From Harmothoe impar (taxonomy: Eukaryota; Annelida; Polychaeta; Phyllodocida; Polynoidae), in NCBI GenBank assembly GCA_947462335.1, contig OX381718.1:42160281-42224280 (forward strand): 64,000 nucleotides of DNA. The letters run 5' to 3'. The stretch's first letter is position 1. The number at the start of each line of letters is the position of its first letter. A program made the translations under genes and the position numbers. Positions 26,254-38,794 of the stretch are shown piece by piece. The notes under the pieces were generated by a model. That model ran no database searches and was not told where the DNA came from. It saw only the letters and a program-made list of their open reading frames with translations.

Positions 26254-26759
26254 TTAATGTCAGGTGAATCATGAGTCTTCTCGTCATTATGATATCTTTT
26301 ACATCCTCGTGATATCCCACCTTTTCTATGCAACAGTTGATCCATGTTATTGATATAGCTACTTGACTAATATCATGTGCATGGCTAAGGATTTTGTTCA
26401 GATAGTTAAATTCGCAAATCAATACCTACAACACAGGCGAAATTCATGTTTAGGCCGTATAAATAATCGTTATGTTTCCATTTTATATTCATGATTGTAA
26501 ATATTATGTTAAATAATTTTGTACTCATTATCTATGTTGCAGTTTAGGTGTGTGGACTTACTCAGAGTAAAGCCCGCGGTCTTATAGTGACAAAACGGCA
26601 ATACGTCGAATCCATTTTATAACTTTAATTATTTAATAAGGGGGGGGGGGGGGGGTCACCCAATTTTAGCAAAAGCCTAGCACTTTAGTATAGTTCAAAA
26701 ATGGAGGGTTGGGTCCGCTCTGTGACCACTGCCAATAAATCTCAACAAATGGCATTTTC

Positions 26760-26908
26760 TGCATGAATGTTTGCATTTAAGCAAAAATCCGGTTAATGCC
26801 AATTAATGCCGCTTGAAATCCATCATGACTTTTCCATAACATTTACTGGACTTGTAAGCCGTGTACAATGTTCCATCTTTAATTTGCTTAAATGCAAACA
26901 TTCACGCA
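26760..26908. mobile_element. Small foldback MITE
   Basis: Inverted 26-bp ends at 26760-26785 and 26883-26908 share GAATGTTTGCATTTAAGCAAA and differ at one position. A single related end lies near 24120-24150. Confidence 0.65.
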
Positions 26909-27479
26909 GTGATCTTGACATGAAGTATCATTACAGAAACTAATGTCTAGAATGATAACAGTGAATAAATAGACAAAAATGACTGTGTGGCCTCAGTTAC
27001 ATTGTTCCTTATGCCTTGGAGCAGGATCCAGGGTCCAATTAATGAGTCATGAACAATGTAAATAGACTCTGATGAGAAGGGTTCTGCATTGAGGGAAGTG
27101 ATATTTTAACAACAGGGGTTAATTTCCGCAAAAGCACCCCAGGTTGGTTCATATGGATTGCGGACGACGCCTTTGAGCTACAGTAATGCACAGGATGCTT
27201 TGTTTAAAAAGGGGGTAACATATTCTGTTCCCCCTTAAAATGGGTGCAGTTTTCTTGTGCCCCCCCCCCAAATCACCAACCTCTCCCCCCGCCCCGCCCT
27301 GTTGTTAAAAAATGCATTCCTTAACGTCTTGCCTGTTTCGATTAAAATAATTATGCTACCTTGCATTATGCATTTATTTACATTGGTTTACATTGAAGCA
27401 TATCGTTTTGAGATGATAAGAGCAATGTTTATACGTATGAATCATTGGCTATAGTATTGCTGCATGTAGCTCATCCTGA

Positions 27480-28583
27480 TCAAAGATACCATTGAAACCA
27501 GTCAGAAAATAAATCCCAAAACTTGTCCAGAGTCGAACGAGTGGTCGAGAGGGGGAGAGCTGGATTGCTCGATTGCAGTTGCACCAGTCTATTCCACAAC
27601 ATCAAATGTTGATGATGAGTAAGCTCAACTACATGTTTATCATGTATGTGCATGATGAGATAGTTATTGAGATGAGAGTCAGAGAAATCTGTATAATCTG
27701 TCTTGAATAACATGTAATGCCTATTGAGTCGTATATGTTTCAGTTTAGCCCGGTCAGCAAGGACCCCAGTTATATAGGGGTCGTCCAGATGTAGTAGAGC
27801 ATTTCTTTCATCCTGCATAGCTAGCTTGTATAATGTCTTTGTAACATCCATGGACATGATAAATCCTGATCCACTACAGAAGGGTGGGTATGTTGCACCA
27901 GCGTATTGGAGTTTATTAACTGCATATTGACCAGTACGAAACACTTCACCACCATACCACATAAAACCCATAATGATTTTCTCCGTCTCATTCCTAGCAT
28001 GCATTGCACGGAGTGTACTTTGTAGAAGAAACATATTAACAAACATATCATCATCAGTCTTTAGAACAAATTTGGCATTTGGACAGAAAGAGCTAGCCAT
28101 GTGTAATCCGGCAATTCCCTTCAGTGTTAAAAAGCAGAACGACTCATCCATATCGATGACTACTATGTCATTGTGGATCCTAGCTTCTTGTTTCACTCTT
28201 TCAGTATAAGATGAATTTCCATGTCCTAACAAAAACACATACTGAACAGGCAGTCCAAAAATTGAACGATCCAGCCAGGTTTCTCGTATTATCTGTCTTC
28301 TGTTATAATTAGCCGGCATGCTGTATATAAATATGAATAACCTCACACCGATATTGTCATTGCAGATACTCACTGGCCGTATCTCATATTTCAAACAGTA
28401 TCTTTGTAGAAAACATTCTGGATGGCCCTCATTCTTCAGTGGCTGAGTGTATTCCGGTAGTATACATTTACTTGTTGGTTGTGTTGGTCCCCTGTGGTAT
28501 TTCACCACAATGAAGCACGATACTGATATCAATATCATCAACTTTATAATTGAACTTGTTCGCATCCTGAGAAAAGAAGGCAT
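27480..28583 (-). CDS. GT31 glycosyltransferase, beta-1,3-galactosyltransferase-like
   Basis: One uninterrupted frame of 367 residues. The first 30 residues carry a short cytoplasmic tail and one hydrophobic anchor (about 11-27), the type II layout of Golgi glycosyltransferases. GT31 hallmarks appear in order: RRQIIRETW at 95-103, KTDDDMFVN with the metal-binding DDD at 177-179, YPPFCSGSGF at 232-241, and DDPYITG at 267-273. Two N-glycosylation sites are visible (NSS at 123, NET at 198). The family transfers Gal or GlcNAc from a UDP-sugar to an acceptor sugar in beta-1,3 linkage. Donor and acceptor cannot be told from sequence. No intron is seen, which is common for this family and would also fit a retrocopy, but no frame damage is present. 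Confidence 0.93.
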   Translation of the reverse strand: MPSFLRMRTSSIIKLMILISVSCFIVVKYHRGPTQPTSKCILPEYTQPLKNEGHPECFLQRYCLKYEIRPVSICNDNIGVRLFIFIYSMPANYNRRQIIRETWLDRSIFGLPVQYVFLLGHGNSSYTERVKQEARIHNDIVVIDMDESFCFLTLKGIAGLHMASSFCPNAKFVLKTDDDMFVNMFLLQSTLRAMHARNETEKIIMGFMWYGGEVFRTGQYAVNKLQYAGATYPPFCSGSGFIMSMDVTKTLYKLAMQDERNALLHLDDPYITGVLADRAKLKHIRLNRHYMLFKTDYTDFSDSHLNNYLIMHIHDKHVVELTHHQHLMLWNRLVQLQSSNPALPLSTTRSTLDKFWDLFSDWFQWYL

Positions 28584-28834
28584 ACTTCCGACATCTACTG
28601 ATGTACCTGGAACATCTCACCTAGAAAGGATGACAAATAGGTTTAAGGTCTTCGTCTTGTTGGTCAATACAAAATGTGGAACTGTTGTGGAATGGCTGTG
28701 GTTCTAAGGACTGATACATAGGGTTACTCGATTAGCAGATCAATGTATAAAGAATAACTATATCAGAATTCAAATAATATTGCCTCTATATAATGGCCAC
28801 ATTTATGAACATATCATATCTATGGAGGTAGACC

Positions 28835-29035
28835 CCTAAAATCGACAGGGTGACATGGCTGTTTCTTAAAATCGACAGGTGACATAGAGCTTGGTGACAA
28901 ATGACGGGAGAAATAAAAAGATAGTGACAAGGGACATGAGCATTTCTTAAAATCGACAGGAGAAAAAGAAAGATAGTGACAAGGGACATGGGCATTTCTT
29001 AAAATCAACAGGCGACATGGAGACCCTCCATCTAG
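28835..29035. repeat. Tandem repeat upstream of the GT31 gene
   Basis: Units built on TTTCTTAAAATCGACAGG and GATAGTGACAAGGGACATG occur two to four times. The outer parts GGTAGACCCCT and CATCTAGACCCCC are partly inverted, so this may be an element with internal tandem growth. Confidence 0.6.
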
Positions 29036-29499
29036 ACCCCCATATCTGATAACTTACAGGATAATTAGATTTTAAAAAAAGTGTGCTGTGCATTAGCTTC
29101 ATAACTGTTCAAAAACTTTATGGACAACCTTTTTTGAAAAGTCACCCTTTCTTGCTGATCTGGTCTCTAGGTGCATGGATGCTACCCTGATCCAACAGCG
29201 CCTCATTTTATGTTCACAAGTCTCTTTTGCAGTCAATACTCAACTCCAATGCTATATCAACCAATATGAAACGATGTTCTCCTTCAGAAGAGCACCTTCT
29301 ACTATGGATCCTCTGACTGTAAGATTCTATAAGAGTTCAAAGTCTGAACTCCTTAATCTTTTGATGTAAAAACTGGCCCGAAAGTGCTGTGACCCCACCC
29401 ATAGATAACGAGGCAAAACCGGTCATAGGTCCCAAGATATCCATAATAACATCTCAAATCTTGTTCAAGGGACCCTGATAACGAGAACATGGGGTTGAT

Positions 29500-30165
29500 T
29501 TGGGGAGTGCACGAGGAGTGCTAGTAGCTCATGGCCTATTCCGCCTTAGCAGGATGTCCAGTGTACAGCGCCATTTGCAATTGTACCTTCCTGTATTACC
29601 ACTGTTTTCCAGCTACCAGCTCAGCCAATTCTCGTGTCCGAGATTAGGGTACAAGCAGGGTGTAGCTATTGTGAGTGGGTTGTACCTGGGCATCCCTTAT
29701 GTCACCTGGTCAGCATAGGGTAGTGGTTAGGACATTGGATTCATGAGACAAGGTACAGGAGTTCTAATCCCTCCCAAGCCATATGTGGTAATGAAACCAT
29801 TCATGTATCATATCTGTAATTCTTCTTATTTCTGTTTATAACTTTATAGAAAATTAATTATATTGAGGTACAAGCTTATGATATTGTTACATGAATTAAA
29901 TGACAGGTAACCTAGGTTACCTTGGCATGGATTTGAAGTCAGGACCCTTGCATTGAGAATCCAATGTCCTAACCACTCCCCCAATCCGGACAGCTGACAT
30001 AAGGAATATTCAAGTACATGTGCTTCTCAACCAAACTATTATGACCCCTGAAACTCCCGATTTTGGACAGGCCAGGAACTAGCTTCAGCTATAGATCTCA
30101 CAATGCAGAACCAAAACATCCTGCTAGTGCGGAATAGCAGTATATTTCATCTTCTAACTGACTGA
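29500..30165. mobile_element. Inverted pair of tRNA-like SINE copies
   Basis: Two arms in opposite orientation. The plus arm has an A-box-like TAGTGGTTAGGA at 29721-29732 and a B-box-like GTTCTAATCC at 29761-29770. The minus arm has GAGTGGTTAGGA at 29978-29967 and GACTTCAAATCC at 29940-29929. Outside the tRNA-like parts, CATCCTGCTA/TAGCAGGATG and related pieces also face each other. No intact tRNA folds. Confidence 0.5.
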
Positions 30166-30519
30166 GTATGTGTCATAGTCCGGGTCGGGCTCTGTATTGA
30201 TTTGTTACACTTTACTACTAGATAATTCACGATGTGCATCAGGTGTATTGAAGCCTTTCATCAAGGTAAAGTGCTATTATTTTGTATGTCCTTTCTCATT
30301 GTAAGGCCTGATTTATGCGAGTTTCTGATTTGACCTTGATTTAATTTTGGACCTCTGGTGTGGTTTGCCTGAAATTGGTGAAATCCCATGAATTCTTGCG
30401 ATGGTAATGTGTGGCACATTATATCTGCATAGCTGAATCTATTTGGCCCTTGATTCATCATGAATAAAATCCTTGGCATGTCCACTTCAATAATAATTGA
30501 CTTATTTTTAATATCATAT

Positions 30520-31440
30520 CAGCAATATCTAAAGCAGAAATCATGAGAAATATCAAATAACATCGTTTATGGGTTGAAAAATGATTTTAGCTAGTTTTCT
30601 TTTTGTAGAAAGGTTTAAATCTGTTCTGATGCAATGGCCTAAATATCATTTACCATGGCAACATATAGACTTGAATTGGCTACATTTAATGATGTTTGGT
30701 TGCTGTAGTAACAGAAAAGAGACAATTTTTCACATCAAATCTGGTAATTCTTTGAAAGAGCCAAAGGATGTGGCTTATTTTTACTAAACATTTATTTTCT
30801 TCCTAGATATCAAATCAAGAAATTCGATAACAATTTTCCAATTTAAACATCTGGATGCTAATTTGATTAGGCTTTATATAATTTAATGCCAGACAGGAGA
30901 TCGGGGGTATCATATTGTCATATCAGGCCATCGTCAATTAGCATTTGGACTAATATCTGAGATTTAATATGCACGAAAATAAGTAACACTACAATCAGCG
31001 ATTAGGTGTGAAGTTTGGGTTTATTGTACATTAGTTCTACGATGGTATGCACCGAGTACCCTACCCAGCTCTCTCTGACTGGCTAGTAGCGTGTGCCCCT
31101 TATATACAATAAGGTGGTGCAGCGCCACTGGTGGTGGGTGTAGGTACTAGGTAGCAGGTGTTCGTGTGCTTTGTCCTCGGCTTGTATGCGGGAACAAAGC
31201 AATCGTATATGATATTCTTGGTCAATTAATAGCGGTTTGAGCCTTCATAATATCACAATATTCTCTGGTAATTCAATACTGTTCATTTTGTCAAAGATAT
31301 AGTTTTTGTTTGAATATTTACAGAATTCTTCCAGTTTCTTTAACATGAGGTCATCCCCCTACACCCCATATCCCATTTGAATTTGATCTGAAAACGGTGT
31401 CTCTAAAAGGTGTTTATTGATGGGGAACATGTTACCTGTC
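30520..31440. repeat. 3' flank of segmental duplication, copy A
   Basis: Aligns in pieces with 42960-43390 downstream of FReD copy B, for example GAAAAATGATTTT, GATACTGTTCATTTTGTCA-like and ATTTACARAATTCTT blocks. It extends the tandem duplication beyond the FReD genes. A stretch at about 30985-31255 is absent from copy B. Read on the minus strand it has TATATAAGG followed by AATAAA, as in a solo LTR, but I find no convincing target duplication. Confidence 0.55.
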
Positions 31441-31842
31441 TAGAAGAGGCATGTCAAATAGCGAAGATCAAACAACAGTCAAATCAGGAATCAATAGTAG
31501 AAACAATGTCCGCCTACCTTCACTAAAAATGTATAGAACAGGATGAATGCGTATGTGTCCCGGTGTAATACATTTGTATTGTGTTCACAATCTGGTTCCC
31601 GTTGCAGGGCCACAGAGTGAATGGTACTGATAGGGCCGGAGTAATGTGGGTCAGGTCGATTGTACACTGGTTATCTTTAGTATCTTTAGTCAATTGTGAC
31701 TAACCTGGTCAGTCATACTTGGCTCCCTACACGCCAAAGCAATTCCAGTTAGTCAATACTGACTAACCCACTTTATTTATTCTTCATTTCTAGCCACGAT
31801 AGGAATATTAGGGTTAGTCTATTTCAATTAGGTATCTGTGTT

Positions 31843-31989
31843 GTACAGCTTGACCTCAAAGGGGTTAAAGGCCTGCATGTTGTTCATTTAAATGCCAGAA
31901 GTATGAATAATGGCATTGGTACCCTTAGAGATTGTATTATAAACTCAGACATTGACTGTGTCACACTATCAGAATCATGTCCATATTGA
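31843..31989 (+). pseudogene. LINE endonuclease N-terminal fragment
   Basis: The frame reads GLHVVHLNARSMNNG and later CVTLSES, the start of the APE-type endonuclease of CR1/L2-like LINE ORF2 proteins (HLNARS and the catalytic-site SES). It stops at TGA 31987-31989. No reverse transcriptase follows, so this is a dead fragment. Confidence 0.65.
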
Positions 31990-32746
31990 AGGATGTAGGT
32001 TATCGAGGCGGAAGAAAAAGATTGGTAAGGATGCAGGTGAGCTGTTTTTTTCCAAGCATAAGAATCTAGGACTTTAATTGCTTGATTTCTTTATTCTTTT
32101 GACTGGAATAAAAAACGCCCCTCTGTAGAATTCTTGACCACATTCTACATAATCAGTACCCATTCCTCCAACAGGCAGATCTAGTTCACATACATGTTGA
32201 ATTTGGGGGCTGTAGAGAAATTATCTGCTTGAAATCAAGGTCTCATTTAGATTGATGCCCTAGCTTGGAAATTACATTGAAACAGGAAGGAATTTCAGAC
32301 GAAACAAAAATGGCTAGAATTTTGAAAAAATTCAAAGGTGTTCCCAAACACCCTTTGGATAGAATAGTACATGTCGTTTTATGCTAGGCCAAGAAAAATA
32401 AAATTTGTGTTCCGGAAACATGGCCAAAAAAAAATTTAGAGTAGGTAGGTCGCTTTTGTTTTTTTATCAAATATTGTTAGGGTGATTTGGTAAATTTCGT
32501 TTATTTTACTGATATTTGGCCAAATTTAGGCCCCAAAAACACATTTTCTGACATCATTGGAGAGATGTATTGAATATCACCGCAAATAAGCTTTGTTATG
32601 AGTCATAACAAAGAAGAATAAGATCATGTTCATTGCAAAGCTAGGCACAAATAATCTATTGATATATGACTTAAAGACATGGATCAAGAATACAGGCCGC
32701 CCCTGGTGATGGTCAGGTCAAGTTCGTTTACATACATCCAAGGCCA

Positions 32747-35700
32747 TTAGGTTGGTGGTTTGCTCTTCACCATAATAGCGGTGTAGGCCATAGAGTGCTT
32801 ATACCCCTGCCATGAGTGCCAATTTAGGCCTTCACCAAATTTTGTATTTCCATATTCTCCATTCAGGTTGGAGCGATGGCAAACTGTAGACCACCAAGCA
32901 CCCTTGAACGTGACCGCACAGTTTCCTCCCCATCTATCATTGTCACGATCTATTGTAGAGAACTCAGCACCGTCTGCCCACAGCATGGAATCTCCTATCG
33001 ACAAAAGAAGTATGAAAATAAGAGAGTCAATGCAGATAATTTTATCTTTATCAGTATTATCCTCACAGAAAAAATTGAGGAAAGTTAAACTCTACTGGTA
33101 GAATCTTTAAAATTTAATTTTCACCAAGATGCACAGTGCAGCAACCGGGAAATGTAAAAATGGCATTAATATGTAATTTAAGGTTGGCAGAGTGCTGCAA
33201 TGCACTATACCCTTTTGTTGTTATGATGTATGAAAGCAGCCCTAGTACGTATTTCATTGCCAACAATAAGTCTGACATTTGCTTCTCTTTGTCCCATCCT
33301 TGAAGTTTAACTATATTGCAACTTGACAGGTAAGGACATATGAAGCATTTATCAGACATTTTATTGGCAAGGGAATATCCTCTTTGGATTAATATTTGAA
33401 TTTTAAATCGGAAATAAATTGATCAAATCTTTTTTCATGAGGGATAACAAATTGACTGACCTGGAATGGTGGCACCGAGGTACCTTGCAATGTGGAGACG
33501 GTAATTCTGGTCTTCTCCGCCAATCCAAAACTCATTATAAAGACCAGAGGCCCATTCTCCATCTGAGCTTCGTAAGTGGAACAGGACTTGCTGGTCATGG
33601 TCCTTAGTTAGGAGGTGGATGTTGTCATTGCCAAGCCAGTGTTCTCCTGTTAATTCTCCAAAGCCAGCTTTAAACTCGGCCCAGGTCCTGTAAAAGTCGA
33701 CTCGTCCATCCTGTCTCCTCTGGAACACCTAGACAGGGGTTAATTAAAATGTAGCAATCAGATAATAGGAATAGAATAGGGATATATTGACCAGTGCTGC
33801 ATTTTAAACTCTTAACCTCAGACTTCACTAGGGCGACACAGCTAGCAGTGTTATGTAAGATCTTAGGTTCTAGAATATTAACAGTGGCGGATCCAGGATT
33901 TTCCGGAGGGGGGGGGGCAAACCTAGCGAACCATGGAGTGACTGCTTGTTCCCGCGCACAGCGCAAGTGAAGCGCAGCGCAAGAAAATCACAGAAGCCAT
34001 AGTAGGGGGGTTTGGGGGCATGCCCCCTCACCCAAGATAATGCTGATGGTTTTTGTCTATATGGTATTGTCCCCTTCTCTCTTTTTCCCATCTTTTCTCC
34101 TCTCTTCTTCCCCTCCTTTATTATTATTATTTTTTTTTTTTGGGGGGGGGGGGGGAGTAAGGCCCGTCGGGCCACCCCCCTGGATCCGCCAATGTAATAT
34201 TTCCCTGTGTTTCACTGTGTTCACCAAGTTCCTGAGCTAATTTCTTTGCTGGATTTATTTTTCATCTGTTTCCTTGAATTCACCACGGTTGAAAAGTCAC
34301 CAAATAATATGTCACCAGTACACCCTAACAAGGAGATATTCATGCAGATAGTGTCAGGTCTATCTCGGCATTGTATGATAGATGCATAAATGAACAGCAA
34401 CCAACACTGGTGTGGGTAAATGTGTGCCATTTGTCTAGACACACTGGTAGGAATGAACCGTACCAGGTTTTATTACTTTGACATTAGTAACTGAAGAATC
34501 GATTGTTAATGATGAACATCAGTTGAATTGAACATATTGAGCAAAATTAAAAACGAGAAAGTATGGAGGATCTACCACCAAAAAGGGGCCGGTTACCACT
34601 GATGCTTACACTGCGCGCCACCCGGAGGGGGGAGGAGGAACTACTCGTCCGCCCAACACACACATAGGGGCTTTATACGACAAGAAATATCTATTATATC
34701 TGAGATATTATAGCAGCAGTATACTGCCTGATAGGGTTATGTTTGTACACACATGGCACCTACCATCCATCCTCCACCCTCCAGCCCCTGCTCACAGTAG
34801 ACCTCCAACTCTGTGCTGCCATCTGGTGAGATGGTGTACACTCCTGATGTTACCATACCTTGGTGCAGGGCATCCAGACAATCAGAGTACACTTCTGTTT
34901 GATTAACAAAAATGATATTAGAATGATGTGGCTAGAGTTCAGGGATTAAAGTTTAATGTTGAAATACTATAATTCTGGCACTACTCTTAAACTAAAATAG
35001 TCATTAGGCTACACTCACACAAAATTAGCATATTTTCAAAAAGGGTCCTTAGTGCACGCTTTTTGCTTACCAACCAACAAATCTATGCAACATTTTATTA
35101 ATATGTTGTATAATAATGTTAAAATTGACTAAATACACTTAGGGGGCATCCATAAATTACATACGCAGAATTTTGGGAGAAAATGACCCCCCCTCCCCCT
35201 TGTTGTACCATGTACGCATTGGGGATACCCCCACCCCCATATGTACATACTCAAATCACTTGGACCCCCCCCCCCTTCCCTAACAAAAAAACGACGCACC
35301 TTTCTAGTCTATACCTACCAGATGAGTCATTTATTTGCAGTGAGGGGTCAACTTTTTGCCCCCCCCCCCCAATAAAAAGAGGAAAATTGTAGAAATATGA
35401 GGGGTATGGAGGTACGTTTCTCTGAATGTTTTGAAATTTTTGCTCGAGCTTAGGCCCAAAAAATGCTATTTATTCTAGTAAAATTAACAAAAAGTACCCC
35501 TTATGCGTACACAATGCGTATGCCAAAATGGCTCCAGACCCCCCCCCCCCTCCCCCTCTGTACAAATCTGTATGCATTTGGCCGGACCACCCCTCCCCCC
35601 TTGGTGCGTATGTAATTTATGGATGCCCCCTTAGATATACCTGGTATGAAATATCTTTCTTCATATGGACAGATGATGGTTGTGGTGCCCTCAGTGACAG

Positions 35701-38700
35701 TAAACCTCCGCCCAATATTTGGTGGCTCACCAGTCCACTCAGTCCAGTGCCAGTCTGTTAGATATGATACAGCATTTATATTTTAAAGGGGCAATATCAC
35801 CACTGACAATTAAGTCGTTTAACATTATTTATAGTAGACTAGATTCCATAGTTTTAATCAACCTCAGAAGAATGCATACAATATCGATATAAAAGGAGAC
35901 AAAGGTCACACCTAACCACAACATTGCTTTAAAAGGTTTACAGTATGACAGGTGAAATATCCATATTCACATCAGGTTTCTCTCAATGGGAGCAAAAATA
36001 CGTTTTACACTGGGCTTAAAAGAAATAGATATAACTTGTATAGCTAAATGTTTCAAGTTGTGGCCCATTTCTGCTTTCATACATATGGAGATAATTGATA
36101 TAATTCACTGGCTTTACTTTGGAGTGCGTTGCATTTTAAGTGTACAGAAATGCAGTCAGCCTCTCCTGCCTCCGTCCGGGCAGCACAGATCTTATTCATC
36201 GATACTTGCATTTTTGGTCGAATGACCTGACAACAAAATTGAAGTAATATTTATGAAAATATATTTCACAATTAGATGTTTTCACTTCAAATTCAAAGCT
36301 TAGCAAGATCCTCGCATATTGGCAATGGACCGTTTTCTATAGCATGTGTAAAGGAGTTCAACATATACAACCTAATATCCACATAGAATATAAAGACAAA
36401 GGTCCACGAGTTTTGGTCTGTAACCTGGGTTATTTCACGAGTTGAAGGTGGGGCCGTATTTCACGAGGCCACATGCCCCACCTTCAACAAGTGAAATCAT
36501 CCATGTCCGTATTTCATGACCCTGTGACGTCATCAAAACGGTGGTTTGTTTACATTTGAACGGCGTAGAAAGAAGCCATCGTAACATATGATTTAATTAA
36601 TATCATAATACGTTATGAGTCTACATTCCCGTCCCCCCGAGGAAGCAGAGAAGAGTGGTTTTGGAGAACATTATATTTTATTGTTATTTTAATGATTGGA
36701 AGTTTCACCCGCACAGGGGTGAATTATAATGTTGATGATATTATGAGATAAGAACACATGTAGGTATAAATGAACATATCATAACGAGTAAAATGTAATA
36801 GATAATGACCCCATTATTTTTGGGGATTTTAAATAAGATGTTAGTAAGAATAAAGTGGTGAATTGGGGTGGTGGTGGGAAACCGAGAGTGTGTGTGCTCT
36901 GCTGGAATTGACGCGGTTGGCGGGAACTGGGGGGGTGCATGGGGTAGTCATGCTGAGGGTGAGACCATTTTGGGTGAGAGGGGGTGTAGGGTAGGGTTGT
37001 TCTATTAGTGGGTTGTAGAGGGGTGTTTTAGGGTGGGTAACATAGAGTTGCCGGGCTCGCGGGGGTCGGGTGAGTCACATAACGACACTATGATTTAATT
37101 AATATCATAATACGTTATGAGTCTACATTCCCGTCCCCCCGAGGAAGCAGAGAAGAGTGGTTTTGGAGAACATTATATTTTATTGTTATTTTAATGATTG
37201 GAAGTTTTACCCGCGCAGGGGTGAATTATAATGTTGATGATATTATGAGATAAGAACACATGTAGGTATAAATGAACATATTATAACGAGTAAAATGTAA
37301 TAGATAATGACCCCATTATTTTTGGGGATTTTAAATAAGATGTTAGTAAGAATAAAGTGGTGAATTGGGGTGGTGGTGGGAAACCGAGAGTGTGTGTGCT
37401 CTGCTGGAATTGACGCGGTTGGCGGGAACTGGGGCGGTGCATGGGGTAGTCATGCTGAGGGTGAGACCATTTTGGGTGAGAGGGGGTGTAGGGTAGGGTT
37501 GTTCTATTAGTGGGTTGTAGAGGGGTGTTTTAGGGTGGGTAACATAGAGTTGCCGGGCTCGCGGGGGCCGGGTGAGTCACATAACGACACTATGTAGGCT
37601 CCCCCACCACTATAATAATTTAAGTTGAATCGAAAAATGTAAACAATAAATGCAAAGGAACACTCATTTTAGTCTGTAGCTGGGTTATTTCACTAGTTGA
37701 AGGTAGGGCCGCATTTCACTCGGCATGTGGCCTCGTGAAATACGGCCCTACCTTCAACGAGTGAAATGAGCCAGGTTACAGACCAAAACTAGTGGACCTT
37801 TGTCTTTTTTCCTTTTTCCTTTTTCGATTCAAATTAAATTATTAGAGAGGGGAGGCCCTATTTGGTTGAAATAGCTTTTTTCTATGCCTTTCAAAATGTA
37901 AACAAACCACCATTTTGATGACGTCATAGGGCCGTGAAATACGGCCATGGGTTATTCAACGGGCTGGTTAAATACGGCTCTCCTAGGTTAACTGAATGAG
38001 ACAGTAGTATTTGTTAAAAAAGAACACTTTTCACAACCGCTAAACACTAGATTAATGCATCGTTATGACCTATCTACACATACACTTCAACCTCAATCTC
38101 CAGGGTAATATTTTCTTCTATTTAAAGTGAAACTATTTTGAATTTAATTCTTTTTTAAATATTGATATTCAACACCTTTCCAAGAGTTGTCTGGGGGGGG
38201 GGGAGGGTAAAACAGTTCAACTCCTCTTGGAAATTCAACTGTGTTGAGCAGAAAAAGAAGCTTGCATTACTATGCTTCAAAAGGTGCATACGTGCACCAA
38301 TTTTCGACCCACACTAATGTAACTTCTGCCACTCTACAGGGGGAATGTGAAATATCTTTGTGGGCCCACGCAAAAGCTCACTGCCCCCTCCTGTTATTAA
38401 AAAATGAACATCCCTAAGTCAGATATAATAGGGATTGTTCAGGCTGGTGCCTTCGACAATCACCCGCTGCTTGGTTTATTATTAACGCATACAGCTACTA
38501 ACTTGGATCATATCTACCACATATTGTGACAACATGCATGGTTGTTATCTACTGCATTGTGGAAATTAGGTTACAACATGTTCTTACCTTTGCTCTTTTC
38601 AATGCCTTTATATCCGACTCAGAGGAGACCAGACAGGGCCGGGTGTGGTTCCTTCCTAACGTGCTGCATGTTGTGTGGAACTCCTCACTGAGTAGCACCA

Positions 38701-38794
38701 TCATGCAGGCATTGATGGTAGCCCCATGTGCTACACTACTGCATACCACCAACACCAACACTATCACTTTAAAAACCATTCTCATATTTTTCAT
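32747..38794 (-). CDS. Secreted fibrinogen-related domain protein, copy A
   Basis: Six minus-strand exons: 38794-38588, 36226-36118, 35754-35641, 34894-34764, 33728-33461 and 32994-32747. All junctions are GT-AG, the phases fit, and they sum to 359 codons (358 residues plus stop). Residues 1-24 are a signal peptide; the ATG may also be one of two slightly further in. A Cys-rich N-terminal region (C30, C43, C55, then KICAARTEAGEADC) and a short WHWTEWTG segment are unrecognised. The FReD spans about 146-356, with paired C149/C177 and C302/C315, GGGW, the calcium-site motif DRDND (292-296) and EGLNWHSWQG. FReD lectins such as ficolins bind acetylated glycans; an innate-immune role is inference. 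Exon lengths match copy B (207, 109, 114, 131, 268, then 248 against 251). Confidence 0.9.
33882..34194. mobile_element. Harbinger-type MITE in FReD copy A
   Basis: Ends CAGTGGCGGATCCAGG and CCTGGATCCGCCAATG are inverted, and TAA (33879-33881 and 34195-34197) is duplicated at the flanks. A 3-bp TWA duplication is typical of PIF/Harbinger. It lies in the intron before FReD exon 5. Confidence 0.75.
35142..35630. mobile_element. Harbinger-type MITE next to FReD copy A exon 3
   Basis: Inverted ends of 25-26 bp begin GGGGGCATCCATAAATTACA and end TGTAATTTATGGATGCCCCC. TTA is duplicated at 35139-35141 and 35631-35633. FReD copy B has the unoccupied site (AATACACTTAGACATACC near 45990). The element ends ten bases from the exon 3 border, leaving the donor intact. 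The body is rich in C runs. Confidence 0.88.
36380..38000. mobile_element. Composite foldback in FReD copy A intron 1
   Basis: Hairpins of the GGGTTATTTCAC family stand at both ends (about 36420-36500 and 37664-37805). Next to them the inverted pieces GTGACGTCATCAAAACGGTGG and CCACCATTTTGATGACGTCA face each other. The middle is a 502-bp tandem duplication. Copy B intron 1 lacks all of this, so it arrived in A after the duplication or was lost from B. Confidence 0.75.
36587..37590. repeat. Two tandem 502-bp units
   Basis: Unit 1 is 36587-37088 and unit 2 is 37089-37590. I see only a few single-base differences between them, so the duplication is recent. Each unit is AT-rich in its first half and G-rich in its second. 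No gene is recognised. Confidence 0.9.

Noticed and set aside
30985..31255. Solo LTR
   Set aside because: TATA-like and AATAAA motifs are in LTR order on the minus strand, but no TG...CA border pair with a target duplication could be fixed, so it is only mentioned under the flank.
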